Of a stretch of DNA of 64,000 nt, positions 28,544 to 37,905 are shown piece by piece. This DNA comes from an uncultured Burkholderiales bacterium (GTDB taxonomy: Bacteria > Pseudomonadota > Gammaproteobacteria > Burkholderiales > Burkholderiaceae_C): the NCBI GenBank assembly GCA_937873395.1, contig CALMYH010000054.1:29379-93378 (forward strand), read 5' to 3'. Position 1 is the first letter of the stretch, and every line of letters begins with the position of its first letter. The translations under genes were made by a program, and so were the position numbers. A model generated the notes under the pieces. That model did no database searches and was not told the origin of the DNA. It saw only the letters and a list, made by a program, of their open reading frames with translations.

Positions 28544-31500
28544 ATGTTGTCCGACACCACCCGAGACGCCCTGTCCGGCGAAGCCTCCGCCACCGATCTG
28601 GGGCCGCTGGCCTGGGTGTTCGACGAGCTGCGCAAGTCGCTCGATGGCGCCAACAAGGCGATCAAGCGTTTTGTGCGAGAGACCGAGCAGGCGCGCGTGA
28701 GCGACCTCGAGGCGGTGGATCCGGCCTCGCTGCGCATCGCCCGCCAGCAGCTGCACCAGGCGGTCGGTGCGCTGGAGATGGTGGGCCTGGCGGCGCCGGC
28801 CCAGGTGGTGCGTGCCATGGAGTCCGCGGTGCAGCGCTTCGTCCAGAAGCCGCTGACTTGCACTCCCGAGTCGGCCGAAAAGGTCGAGCGCGCCGGGTTT
28901 GCGCTGGTCGAGTACCTGGAATCCGTGCTCAATGGGCGTTCCGTTCCCCCGGTGGCACTGTTTCCTCAATACCGCGATGTGCAGGAGATCGCGGTGGCCG
29001 AGCGCATCCACCCGGCCGACCTGTGGTCCCACGAGCACCGTGGCCTGCAGGCCGGTCCCGCCCAGGGGGTGACGCCGCTGCAATGCGAGCCGGCGCTGCG
29101 CTCCCTCTTCGATCGTCTGGTCTTGCTGGTGGTCAAGACCCAGAGCGCCGCTGCGGCTCAGCAATTGTCCAAGCTCTCGGCCGGTTTGTCGGCCGGCGCA
29201 TCCGATTCCCGGGTGCAGTCGTTCTGGCGTGTCACGGCCGCCTATTTCGAGGCACTGGCGCAAGGCCTGCTGCCGATGGACGTGTATGTGAAGCGGGCCG
29301 CTTCGCGCGTGCTGCTGCAGTTCGCCACCTTGTCCCAGGGGCAGCGCCAGATCTCCGAAACCCTGATGCACGACCTGCTGTTCATGTGTGCACAGGCAAC
29401 GGGGCTGGCCCCGGAGAAATCGGCCCATCTGGCGGTGGTCCGTTCTGCGTTCGGACTCGACCGGGAAACCGCTGTCGATTACCAGAAAACCACGCTGGGC
29501 CGCTACGATCCGGCCATTCTGGCGCAGGCCCGCAAGCGAATCCAGTCGGCCAAGGAGTCCTGGTCGCTGTTCTCGGGCGGCGATGCCAGCCGGGCGCGTC
29601 AGGTGATCGACCATTTCGGTCTGCTCGGGGATTCCCTGCTCAAGCTGCACCCGGCCAGCACCGTCCTGGCACAGGCCTTGGTCAGGGCGTCCGACCAGGC
29701 TGCGCGCGACGCCCGCGGCGTGCGTCCTGAGCTGGCCATGGAAGTGGCCACCACCACCCTGTTCCTGGAGGCGGCCTTCGAGGATTTTGATCCGCAGGCG
29801 CCTGAGATGACCGAGCGCACCCAGGCACTGGCAACCAGGCTGGATGCGGTGCTGGCGGGCGAGGCGGCGCAGCCGCTGGAACCCTGGATGGAGCAGTTGT
29901 ACCGCCGTGTCAGTGACCGCCAGACCATGGGCAGCGTGGTCGGGGAACTCAAGGCGTCGCTGACCGAGGCCGAGAAGTCGCTCGACCAGTTTTTCCGCAA
30001 TCCGGTTGAGAAGGGTGGCCTCCCGCTGGCGGTGAGTCAGTTGGCCCAGATGCGTGGGGTGCTGTCCGTGCTCGGTCTCGACCAGGCCGTTCAGGCGGTC
30101 AGCCGGATGCGCACCAGCGTCGAGCAGATTCTGGATACCGAGGTGGACGAGGACAAGGCTCGCACCGCAGGGACTTTCCAGCAGCTGGGCAACAACCTGA
30201 GCGCGCTGAGCTTCATGGTGGACATGCTGAACTACCAGCCTGCGCTGGCCAAGAAGCTGTTCGTGTTCGACGACGAGCTGGGCGAGCTGGTCCCGATGAT
30301 GGGGCGAAGCCCGGCAGCGGCGCAGCCTGTCCATCCTTCGCACGAAGCGGCGCAGGAAATCGGCGCGGGTGTGCAGCGGGTGGTCGAGGGGGTCGAGGCC
30401 GGCGTCGATCTGGCCGACCTGAGCCAGCGGCTGGGCGACCTGGCATCCCAGGCTTCGCTGGCCGAACAGCCGTCGGTGGCCAAGGCCGCGCAGGACGCTG
30501 CCGAGGCCGTCATCCGGGCCGATGCGCAGGCCGGGGCACAGGCGCTGGCCGAGCTGGCCCAGTCGCAGTTTGCCCCCCTTTCCGCCGATCCGGGACGGCC
30601 CGATCCGAGCCTGGCGACCGACGACGGGGACGAGGACGACTTGCAGGGCATCTTCCTCGAAGAGGCCCGCGAAGTGGTCGGTCAGGGACTGGAGGCGATC
30701 GCACAGCTGCTGGTGGAGCCAGGGGAGCTGGAGCACCTGACCGCGCTGCGGCGGGCCTTTCATACCCTCAAGGGCAGTTCGCGCATGGTGGCGCTCAACG
30801 AGTTTGGCGAAGCGGCGTGGGCCATGGAGCAGATGCTCAACGCCGCGCTGGCCGAACAGAAGCCGGCTGCCAGCGACATGCTGCGCGTGGCCGGGGAGGC
30901 CATGCGCGCTTTTGGCCACTGGGTGGAAGACATTGCAGCTTCAGGCGCGCAGCACTGGAGCGCGCAGCCTTTCCGTCACAGCGCCGAAAGCTGGCGCCAG
31001 GATGGGCGCTACCTGCCGCTGGCGGCAGGCGCCGAGACGGCCAGCCCCGACCACGCTGTCGCGGCCCATGCCACACCCACGGTCGATGCCGATGCGCCTG
31101 TTGCCCTCTCCATCCCGGCGTCGGATGCGACGGTCGATACGGGCGAACCGCCCATCCCCGGCGAGCCGATCGATGTCGTTGAACTGAGTTTCCCGTCCGG
31201 GACCGAGATCGCGCCCGAGCCCGGCGGGACCGAACCGGGAGACATGGCGGGACAGGCGGATTTCGTCGATACCTCTCCCTATGGCGACGAGCTGAATGTC
31301 GGTCACCTGTTCGTCGACGTACCGGGTGCGGTGCAGGACTTGCCGGTGATCGAGGACATCGATTTCTCGGCCCTGCAGTCGCTGTCGGGCGCCTCGGCGG
31401 GGCATCCGCCCCCCGCGCCGGTCGCCGCCGAGGAAGAGGTTCTGCCACCGCTGGACGAAACGGCGCTGCCTATCCCCGCACCGGAGGGTGACGAAGCCGC

Positions 31501-34500
31501 TGCCGATGCACGCTTTACCGGCGAGGCGGTGTGGACGGCGGAGCCTTCGCCGGCTCCGGGGGTGGCGCCGGTCGCCGCCGAAGGGCTGGTCGAAAATGAC
31601 GATGAGGGTTCGGCGCTGGCAGACGAGCAGGTCCGGATCATCGGTCCCTTGCAGATCGGCATCCGGCTGTACAACGTCTATCTGAACGAGGCCGACGAGT
31701 GGTCGCGCCGGCTGGGTGTCTGTCTGTCCGAATGGGCATTGGAGCGCCACGAGCCCCTGCCTTCGGATGCCGAGGCGCTGGCCCACTCGCTGGCGGGCAG
31801 CTCGGCCACGGTCGGGTTCGAGGCCTTGTCCGGGATCGCGCGTGCGTTGGAGCACGCCCTCGCTGCCCTGTCACAGCATCAGCACGACGGTGTGGCCGCG
31901 ACCGAGGCACAGGCCAGCCTGTTTGTCGATGCCTCGGAGGAAATCCGCCGACTGCTGCATCAGTTTGCCGCCGGTTTCCTCAAGGAACCCAGTCCCGAAC
32001 TTCTGCAGGCCTTGCACCGGGTCGTGCACGACATGCCTGCAGCAGCGCTGGATGCCGATTCCGTTGACGCGGGGCCAGACATCGAGATCACCTCCCGCTG
32101 GGGCCAGCCCGAGCCGGTGCAGGACATGGAAGTGTCTCTGGCCGACGCGGATGGCATGGCGGAGCCGCCGGCCGTCCACGACGAGACCGTCTTTGCCGCG
32201 CTGCCGGGAGTGCCGGCATCGGTTGGGGACGGTCCGGTCCAGGACATCGACGACGACATCGACGTGCTCGACACCATCGATGCCGACCTGTTCCCGGTGT
32301 TTGCCGACGAAGCTGCCGAACTGTTGCCGCAACTCGGCAGCGCCCTGCGCCAGTGGGTGGCACGCCCCGACAACGGCAGTGCCCGTGCGGAGGTGCTGCG
32401 CAATCTCCACACCCTCAAGGGCAGTGCCCGCCTGGCTGGAGCGCTGCGCCTGGGCGAAATGGTGCACCGGATGGAAACCCAGGCCGAACGCCTGGGCAGC
32501 GAGGTGCGGCGCAGCGAAGACGTCGAGCCACTTCAGCATGACTTCGACGCCATCAGCGCGCGCTTCGAGATGCTGCGCCAGACGGACCTGTCCTCCCAGG
32601 ATGTGGTGCGCACGGCTGCCGAACTCCGGCCATCTGCCGACCCCGCCGGGGCGATGCTTGCGCCGTCCGGGGCGACGGACGGCGGGCCGGACGCTTCCAT
32701 ACCCGCGCTTGCATCGCCGGCGGTATTGCCCGTGCTGGGCGCGCCCACTCCCATGGCAGCGCGCACCGGCGCGGCGGTACGCGTCCGTCCCGAACTGCTG
32801 GACCGCCTGATGAACCAGGCGGGTGAGGTCATGATTTCTCGTTCCCGGATGGAGAACGAGCTGGTGACCCTGCGCGGATCCCTCAAGGACCTGACAGGCA
32901 ACCTGGAGCGCCTGCGCCTGCAGTTGCGTGACATCGAGCTGCAGGCCGAAACGCAGATGCAGTCCCGGTTGGCACAGGCCAAGGACGCGAACCAGTCCTT
33001 CGATCCCCTGGAGTTCGACCGCTTCACCCGGGTGCAGGAACTCACCCGCATGATGGCCGAGTCGGTCAACGACGTGGCGACCGTTCAGCGCAACCTGCAG
33101 CGCGCCGTGGAATCCACCGAAGACAGCCTGGTGGCCCAGGCCCGCCAGACGCGCGAACTTCAGCGCGACCTGCTGCGCACCCGCATGGTGGAGTTCGAGG
33201 GCATCTCCGAGCGCCTCTACCGTGTGGTGCGCCAGGCGTCCAAGGAAACCGGCAAGCAGGTGCGCCTGGACATTGTGGGCGGCAACATCGAAATGGACCG
33301 CGGGGTCCTGGACCGCATGACGGGCGCTTTCGAGCACCTGCTGCGCAACTGTGTGGTGCACGGCATCGAGCCGCCCGAGCAACGCTTGGCGGCCGGCAAG
33401 CCGGCCGAAGGTCAGATCGAGATTCGTCTGACCCAGGAGCTCAACGATGTGGCCGTGGTGTTCCGCGATGACGGCGCCGGTCTGGATCTGCAGCGTCTGC
33501 TGGTCCGTGCCCAGGAGCAGGGCTTTGTGGCGCCCGGGGCCGCGCTGTCGGACGACGAGGTCGCCCAGCTCGTCTTCACTGCCGGACTGAGCACCGCCAG
33601 CGAGGTGTCCGCACTGGCCGGACGGGGCGTTGGCATGGATGTGGTGCGCAGCGACGTGGTGGCCCTGGGTGGACGCATCGTGACCCACACGCAACGTGGG
33701 CAGGGCACGAGCTTCGAGCTCATGCTGCCCTTGACCACCGCGGTCACCCAGGTGGTGATGCTGCGGGCGGGCGAGCTGACCTGGGGTGTGCCTTCGAATC
33801 TGGTGCAGATCGTCCGCCGCGTCGGTGCGACCGACCTGGCGCGGGCCTATGCGACCGGGACGCTGCAGGAAGGTGGCGAGGACGTGCCGTTCTACTGGGC
33901 GGGTGCGCTCATGCAGTCGTCCACCCAATCGCAGGAGATGCAGCATCGCACCCTGCCCGTGGTGATTTTCCGCAGTGCGGCCCAGCGGGTGGCGATGCAC
34001 GTCGACGAAGTGCTGGGCAACCAGGAAGTCGTGGTCAAGAACCTGGGTCCGCAGCTCTCGCGCCTGCCGGGTCTGGCCGGTATCTCGATGCTGGCCTCGG
34101 GGGCCGTGGCCCTGATCTACAACCCGGTGGCCCTGTCGACGGTCTATGGCGCCCAGGTGGCCGATTGGGCCGCTACCCAGCAGGCGGCGCCGGCCAAGGC
34201 CACGTCGGGCGATGCCGATGCCCTGTTGGCGGCGCAGGCGGTGTCCGCCGTGCCCCTGGTGCTGGTGGTGGACGACTCGATCACCGTGCGCCGCGTCACG
34301 CAGCGACTGCTGCAGCGAGAAGGCTATCGTGTCTCGCTGGCGGCCGACGGCCTGCAGGCGCTGGAACGCCTGCAGCAGGAGCGCCCCACCGTGGTGCTGT
34401 CGGACATCGAAATGCCCCGCATGGACGGCTTCGACCTGGTTCGCAACATTCGGGCCGATGCCCGTCTGGCCGACCTGCCGGTGATCATGATCACCTCGCG

Positions 34501-34627
34501 CATCGCCGAGAAACACCGCGAACATGCGCGCGAGCTGGGCGTGAACCACTACCTGGGCAAGCCCTATTCGGAAGACGAACTGCTCGCCCTCATCGCGCAT
34601 CACGCGCAGGTGGCGGCCGAGGCCTGA
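28544..34627 (+). CDS. pilL: Chemosensory hybrid kinase PilL/ChpA
   Basis: 2027 residues. The N-terminal 600 residues hold helical, degenerate Hpt-like (FimL-like) segments without an evident phospho-His. Three Hpt sites follow: His740 (HTLKGSSRM), His1081 (HSLAGSSATVG) and His1289 (HTLKGSARLAG), the last being the canonical CheA P1. Acidic Ala/Pro-rich linkers separate them (about 790-1010). Then come the P3 dimerisation helices, HATPase (NCVVHGIEPPEQR, DDGAGLD, GRGVGMDVV), a CheW-like domain and a C-terminal receiver with Asp in VLSDIEMPRMDGFDL. The cluster ends here: no pilK (CheR) or chpB (CheB) follows. P. aeruginosa ChpA is longer (about 2470) with more Hpt/Tpt/Spt sites. Confidence 0.93.
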   Translation: MLSDTTRDALSGEASATDLGPLAWVFDELRKSLDGANKAIKRFVRETEQARVSDLEAVDPASLRIARQQLHQAVGALEMVGLAAPAQVVRAMESAVQRFVQKPLTCTPESAEKVERAGFALVEYLESVLNGRSVPPVALFPQYRDVQEIAVAERIHPADLWSHEHRGLQAGPAQGVTPLQCEPALRSLFDRLVLLVVKTQSAAAAQQLSKLSAGLSAGASDSRVQSFWRVTAAYFEALAQGLLPMDVYVKRAASRVLLQFATLSQGQRQISETLMHDLLFMCAQATGLAPEKSAHLAVVRSAFGLDRETAVDYQKTTLGRYDPAILAQARKRIQSAKESWSLFSGGDASRARQVIDHFGLLGDSLLKLHPASTVLAQALVRASDQAARDARGVRPELAMEVATTTLFLEAAFEDFDPQAPEMTERTQALATRLDAVLAGEAAQPLEPWMEQLYRRVSDRQTMGSVVGELKASLTEAEKSLDQFFRNPVEKGGLPLAVSQLAQMRGVLSVLGLDQAVQAVSRMRTSVEQILDTEVDEDKARTAGTFQQLGNNLSALSFMVDMLNYQPALAKKLFVFDDELGELVPMMGRSPAAAQPVHPSHEAAQEIGAGVQRVVEGVEAGVDLADLSQRLGDLASQASLAEQPSVAKAAQDAAEAVIRADAQAGAQALAELAQSQFAPLSADPGRPDPSLATDDGDEDDLQGIFLEEAREVVGQGLEAIAQLLVEPGELEHLTALRRAFHTLKGSSRMVALNEFGEAAWAMEQMLNAALAEQKPAASDMLRVAGEAMRAFGHWVEDIAASGAQHWSAQPFRHSAESWRQDGRYLPLAAGAETASPDHAVAAHATPTVDADAPVALSIPASDATVDTGEPPIPGEPIDVVELSFPSGTEIAPEPGGTEPGDMAGQADFVDTSPYGDELNVGHLFVDVPGAVQDLPVIEDIDFSALQSLSGASAGHPPPAPVAAEEEVLPPLDETALPIPAPEGDEAAADARFTGEAVWTAEPSPAPGVAPVAAEGLVENDDEGSALADEQVRIIGPLQIGIRLYNVYLNEADEWSRRLGVCLSEWALERHEPLPSDAEALAHSLAGSSATVGFEALSGIARALEHALAALSQHQHDGVAATEAQASLFVDASEEIRRLLHQFAAGFLKEPSPELLQALHRVVHDMPAAALDADSVDAGPDIEITSRWGQPEPVQDMEVSLADADGMAEPPAVHDETVFAALPGVPASVGDGPVQDIDDDIDVLDTIDADLFPVFADEAAELLPQLGSALRQWVARPDNGSARAEVLRNLHTLKGSARLAGALRLGEMVHRMETQAERLGSEVRRSEDVEPLQHDFDAISARFEMLRQTDLSSQDVVRTAAELRPSADPAGAMLAPSGATDGGPDASIPALASPAVLPVLGAPTPMAARTGAAVRVRPELLDRLMNQAGEVMISRSRMENELVTLRGSLKDLTGNLERLRLQLRDIELQAETQMQSRLAQAKDANQSFDPLEFDRFTRVQELTRMMAESVNDVATVQRNLQRAVESTEDSLVAQARQTRELQRDLLRTRMVEFEGISERLYRVVRQASKETGKQVRLDIVGGNIEMDRGVLDRMTGAFEHLLRNCVVHGIEPPEQRLAAGKPAEGQIEIRLTQELNDVAVVFRDDGAGLDLQRLLVRAQEQGFVAPGAALSDDEVAQLVFTAGLSTASEVSALAGRGVGMDVVRSDVVALGGRIVTHTQRGQGTSFELMLPLTTAVTQVVMLRAGELTWGVPSNLVQIVRRVGATDLARAYATGTLQEGGEDVPFYWAGALMQSSTQSQEMQHRTLPVVIFRSAAQRVAMHVDEVLGNQEVVVKNLGPQLSRLPGLAGISMLASGAVALIYNPVALSTVYGAQVADWAATQQAAPAKATSGDADALLAAQAVSAVPLVLVVDDSITVRRVTQRLLQREGYRVSLAADGLQALERLQQERPTVVLSDIEMPRMDGFDLVRNIRADARLADLPVIMITSRIAEKHREHARELGVNHYLGKPYSEDELLALIAHHAQVAAEA

Positions 34628-34646
34628 TTCCTGCGGTCGGTGGCGT

Positions 34647-36164
34647 TCAGGCCCGGCCGGACAGGTTGGCCGGCTTCTTCACCACCGCGTAGCGTGCCAG
34701 CGTCTGCTCGCGAGCGACGGCGTGATCCACCAGCGGCTTCGGATAGTCCAGGCCGAGTTGCACGCCGGCGGCTTGTCGTTCCATCTCCCGTGCCAGCCAC
34801 GGCGCGTGGATGGCACCGTCGGGCAGGCCGGCCAGCGCGGGCAGGTAACGCCGGATGAAGCGTCCCTGCGGATCGAATTTTTCGCTCTGGGTGACCGGGT
34901 TGAAGATGCGGAACCAGGGTTGTGCGTCGCAACCGGTGGAGGCTGCCCATTGCCAGCCGCCGTTGTTCGATGCCAGATCGTAGTCGATCAGGTGGTCGGC
35001 AAAGTAGGCCTCGCCCCAGCGCCAGTCTACGCCCAGGTCCTTGACCAGAAAGCTGGCGGTCACCATGCGCAGGCGGTTGTGCATGTACCCGGTCTGGTTG
35101 ATCTGGGCCATGGCCGCATCCACCAGCGGGTAGCCGGTGCGACCTTCGCACCAGGCCTCGAACAGCAGCTTGCCGTGCCGGCTGTGGTCGAACCGGACCT
35201 GGTCGTACTCCGGTTTGAAACTCTTGCCGACGACGTGGGGAAAGTTGGCCAGGATCTGGTGGTAGAAATCCCGCCAGATCAGCTCGGACAGCCAGGTGCT
35301 GGCGCCCTGCATGCCCTGCAGGTGCATCCGGTAGGCCACCGAGGCCACCGACCGGATCGAGAGGGTGCCGAAGCGCAGGTGCACGCTCAGGTAGCTCGGC
35401 CCCTTGATGGCGGGGTAGTCGCGCGTCTCGTGGTAGCGGTCGATGCGCTCGATGAAGTCCTCGAACAGGCGGCGGGCGCCCCGGCTGCCGGTGGGCAGGG
35501 CCAGGGAGGACAGGTTGCTGGCCTCGAAGTCGATGTCGGACAGGCGCGGCACCGGGTTGTTCCACTCGCCACCCGGCAAGCCCGGCAAAGGCGCCAGCGC
35601 TCCGGCCAGCGGCTCGATCGGATGGGGAGCGAGGTCGTCGTCGGTCAGCCGCCGAAGCCAGGCGTTCTTGTAAGGAGTGAACACGCCGAAGGCGCCGCCT
35701 GACTGGGTCAGCAGCTCGCGCCGCTCGAACACCACCTGGTCCTTGAAGCCGTGGAACATGATGCCGGCGTGGGCCAGGGCGCCGAGCACCTGGGCATCAC
35801 GTGCCTTGGCCGCCGGATCGTCGTCGTGGTTGGCGAACACCGCCTGCACACCCAGCCGAGAGGCCAGCGAGACCACCTCGTCGCGGGCTCGGGCGTGTCG
35901 AACGATCAGGCCGGTTTCCGGAATGCCGTGTGCCTGGCCCAGGGTGCGCAGCTGTTGGTCGAGGTCGACCAGCGACTCGCGGATGAACTCGACCCGGCGA
36001 TCTGCCGTCAGACCGCGGTCCTGCAAAGGGTCCAGGATCTCGGTGTCGAAGACAAACACGCACCAGACCTGGCGGCAGGTGCGCAGCGCCTGGTGCAGCG
36101 CGGTGTTGTCGCTGGCGCGCAAATCGCGCCGGAACCACATCAGGCCCTTGTCGTAGCTGTTCAT
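34647..36164 (-). CDS. phrB: Deoxyribodipyrimidine photolyase
   Basis: 505 residues. It repairs cyclobutane pyrimidine dimers with blue light. N-terminal antenna-binding domain begins GLMWFRRDLRASDNTAL; the C-terminal FAD domain has TGYPLVDAAMAQINQTGYMHNRLRM, FLVKDLGVDWRWGEAYFADHLIDYDLASNNGGWQW and WFRIFNPVTQSEKFDP, all typical of class-I CPD photolyases. The ATG at MNSYDKG is preferred to a TTG 15 bases upstream. It is divergent from yqgE and convergent with pilL (19 bp between stops). Confidence 0.96.
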   Translation of the reverse strand: MNSYDKGLMWFRRDLRASDNTALHQALRTCRQVWCVFVFDTEILDPLQDRGLTADRRVEFIRESLVDLDQQLRTLGQAHGIPETGLIVRHARARDEVVSLASRLGVQAVFANHDDDPAAKARDAQVLGALAHAGIMFHGFKDQVVFERRELLTQSGGAFGVFTPYKNAWLRRLTDDDLAPHPIEPLAGALAPLPGLPGGEWNNPVPRLSDIDFEASNLSSLALPTGSRGARRLFEDFIERIDRYHETRDYPAIKGPSYLSVHLRFGTLSIRSVASVAYRMHLQGMQGASTWLSELIWRDFYHQILANFPHVVGKSFKPEYDQVRFDHSRHGKLLFEAWCEGRTGYPLVDAAMAQINQTGYMHNRLRMVTASFLVKDLGVDWRWGEAYFADHLIDYDLASNNGGWQWAASTGCDAQPWFRIFNPVTQSEKFDPQGRFIRRYLPALAGLPDGAIHAPWLAREMERQAAGVQLGLDYPKPLVDHAVAREQTLARYAVVKKPANLSGRA

Positions 36165-36228
36165 GAATGCCTGCCGCAATGGACGGAGTAGGGTGATCGG
36201 ACGGCCCGGTGCCTGCCGGTGCGCCCCT

Positions 36229-36234
36229 TAAAAT
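36229..36234 (+). promoter_or_regulatory. Candidate -10 box placing transcription start at the yqgE ATG
   Basis: TAAAAT ends six bases before the yqgE ATG. A start at the usual distance would be at or within a base of the A of ATG, giving a leaderless message. There is no Shine-Dalgarno sequence before this ATG, which fits; the -35 region is poor. Confidence 0.4.
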
Positions 36235-36240
36235 GCCTGC

Positions 36241-36831
36241 ATGTCTGCGGATTCTGCCCCCATCAACCTGACCGATCATTTTCTGATTGCGATGCCCGGG
36301 CTCAGCGACGAGCTTTTTGGCCGCAGTGTCGTCTACATGTGCGAGCACAGCGAGCAAGGCGCCCTGGGGCTGGTCATCAACAAGCCCGGCGACATCAGCC
36401 TTGCCCAGCTGTTCGACAAGGTGGAGCTGTCCCTGGGGCGGGAGGAACTGGCCCGGCAGCCGGTGTTCATGGGCGGGCCGGTGCAGACCGAACGGGGGTT
36501 TGTGCTGCACGAAGCGGTCGACGGTGGTGAAGGCGAGAGCGTGTATGCCTCGACCATGACCATCCCGGGAGGGCTCGAGATGACGACCTCGCGCGACGTG
36601 CTGGAGGCCATGGCCTCCGGTGGCGGGCCGCGCAAGGTGTTCGTGACCCTGGGTTATGCATCCTGGGGCCAGGGACAGCTGGAATCGGAAATCACCGAGA
36701 ACAGCTGGTTGACCGTCGCCGCCGACCACAGTCTGATCTTCGATGCCCCGGTGAACGAACGCTACGACCGGGCCATGGCCCTGCTGGGGCTGCAGTCGTG
36801 GATGCTCTCACCCGATGCGGGGCATGCCTGA
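36241..36831 (+). CDS. YqgE/AlgH family protein
   Basis: 196 residues with the full family pattern: LTDHFLIAMPGLSDELFGRSVVYMCEHSEQGALGLVINKP near the start, PVFMGGPVQTERGFVLH in the middle, and GYASWGQGQLESEITENSWL near the end. YqgE/AlgH is a widespread cytoplasmic protein of unsettled function, linked in Pseudomonas to alginate regulation. It opens the algH-ruvX-pyrR-pyrB-pyrC' cluster, the same order as in P. aeruginosa. The start codon lacks a ribosome-binding site. Confidence 0.93.
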   Translation: MSADSAPINLTDHFLIAMPGLSDELFGRSVVYMCEHSEQGALGLVINKPGDISLAQLFDKVELSLGREELARQPVFMGGPVQTERGFVLHEAVDGGEGESVYASTMTIPGGLEMTTSRDVLEAMASGGGPRKVFVTLGYASWGQGQLESEITENSWLTVAADHSLIFDAPVNERYDRAMALLGLQSWMLSPDAGHA

Positions 36832-36984
36832 GCCCATGAAGCATCCCCCGCGCCGCTTTGCGTCACCCCCTTTCCTCGCCTGTGGCGGGAGTGGGCCCGT
36901 GCCTGCGGCCCGTCCTGAGCCTGTTGAAGGGCGGTTCTGCGACGGGTGTTTGCCGGTCAACTCTTTGGCCCTGGTGGATGGCTG
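36832..36984. repeat. Intergenic stretch with a REP-like element
   Basis: The 153 bp between yqgE and ruvX hold CGTCCTGAGCCTGTTGAAGG (36911-36930), one base different from the CCTGAGCCTGTCGAAGG element that recurs between genes in many proteobacteria. The preceding C-rich segment (36841-36880) resembles another repeat I recall from comamonad intergenic regions. Assignment rests on memory of the motif, not on a second copy in this window. Confidence 0.5.
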
Positions 36985-37389
36985 ATGTTCACCGACCTGC
37001 CTGAGTCCTGCCAGACCTTTCTGGCTTTCGACTATGGCCGCAAGCGCACCGGCGTGGCCAGTGGCAACCGTTTGACCCGGACTGCCACGCCCCGAGGGAC
37101 GATTGCAGCCGGAGGCGATGCGCGCTTTGCCCAGATCGCCGAACGCCTGCGTGAATGGGAACCCGATGCCCTGGTGGTCGGCGTGCCGTTCCACCCGGAC
37201 GGGGCCGAGCACGAGAACACCCGTCTGGCGCGCAAGTTCGCGCGTCAGCTGCGCGGCCGCTTCGGTCTGCCGGTGCTCGAGGTCGACGAGCGCTACAGCA
37301 CCACCGAAGCTCACAGCCTGGGCGCGCAGGATGCCGACGCGGCCTCGGCCGCGATCATTCTCGAACAGTTTTTGAGGAGTCTGGATTGA
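36985..37389 (+). CDS. ruvX: Holliday junction resolvase-like RuvX/YqgF
   Basis: 134 residues with an RNase-H-like fold: the first catalytic Asp in FLAFDYGRKRTGVASGN, LVVGVPFHPDGAEHENTRLARKFA, and the acidic cluster in VDERYSTTEAHS ... QDADAASAAIILEQFL. YqgF is implicated in 16S rRNA 5'-end processing. ATG chosen to give MFTDLPESC; a GTG 39 bases upstream is possible. Its stop overlaps the pyrR TTG start. Confidence 0.92.
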   Translation: MFTDLPESCQTFLAFDYGRKRTGVASGNRLTRTATPRGTIAAGGDARFAQIAERLREWEPDALVVGVPFHPDGAEHENTRLARKFARQLRGRFGLPVLEVDERYSTTEAHSLGAQDADAASAAIILEQFLRSLD

Positions 37390-37901
37390 GCCAACTGTCA
37401 TTGGATGCCGAGCAGCTGTACGGCCAGCTGCTGCGCGGGGTGCGCGGCCTGCTGGCCACGCTGAACGGGCCGGTGTGCCTGGCGGGTGTGCCCTCGGGCG
37501 GCGCCTGGCTGGCCGAGCGCCTGCAGCGCGACCTGGGGCTGGACGGTGCGCCGGGTGTGGTGTCCTCGTCCATGCACCGCGACGACTTCGGCCGCCGCGG
37601 CCTGTCACTGTCGGCGCAGACCCAACTGCCGTTCGATGTGGACGGTGCCACCGTGCTGCTGGTGGACGACGTGCTCTACACCGGCCGCACGCTGCGCGCC
37701 GTCATCAACGAGCTGTTCGACTACGGCCGCCCGGCCTGCATCAAGCTGGCGGTGCTGGTGGACCGCGGCGGGCGGGAGCTGCCGATCCAGGCCGACGTCT
37801 GCGCCGCCACCGTGTCCCTGCCCGAACAGCAGACGCTGGAACTGGCGCGCGCCGACGACGGCCGCCTGAGCTTTGTGGTCGAGAACAAGAAGGAGGCCTG
37901 A
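37386..37901 (+). CDS. pyrR: Bifunctional PyrR protein (uracil phosphoribosyltransferase type)
   Basis: 171 residues. The PRPP-binding loop [18 protein letters not shown] is clear, and the N-terminal [17 protein letters not shown] and [13 protein letters not shown] match PyrR. In Gram-positives PyrR binds mRNA to attenuate pyr genes and has weak UPRTase activity; in Pseudomonas-type clusters its regulatory role is less clear. It starts with TTG, overlapping the ruvX stop by four bases; no ATG or GTG is available before conserved sequence. No antiterminator structure is evident in front of pyrB. Confidence 0.9.
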   Translation: MSQLSLDAEQLYGQLLRGVRGLLATLNGPVCLAGVPSGGAWLAERLQRDLGLDGAPGVVSSSMHRDDFGRRGLSLSAQTQLPFDVDGATVLLVDDVLYTGRTLRAVINELFDYGRPACIKLAVLVDRGGRELPIQADVCAATVSLPEQQTLELARADDGRLSFVVENKKEA

Positions 37902-37905
37902 GCCC

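Noticed and set aside
26639-30919. A 1426-codon open frame on the minus strand across pilJ and pilL
   Set aside because: It lies antisense to two well-supported chemosensory genes. Its translation is rich in His, Gln, Gly, Leu and Arg, as expected from the complement of GC-rich codons, and contains no recognisable domain.
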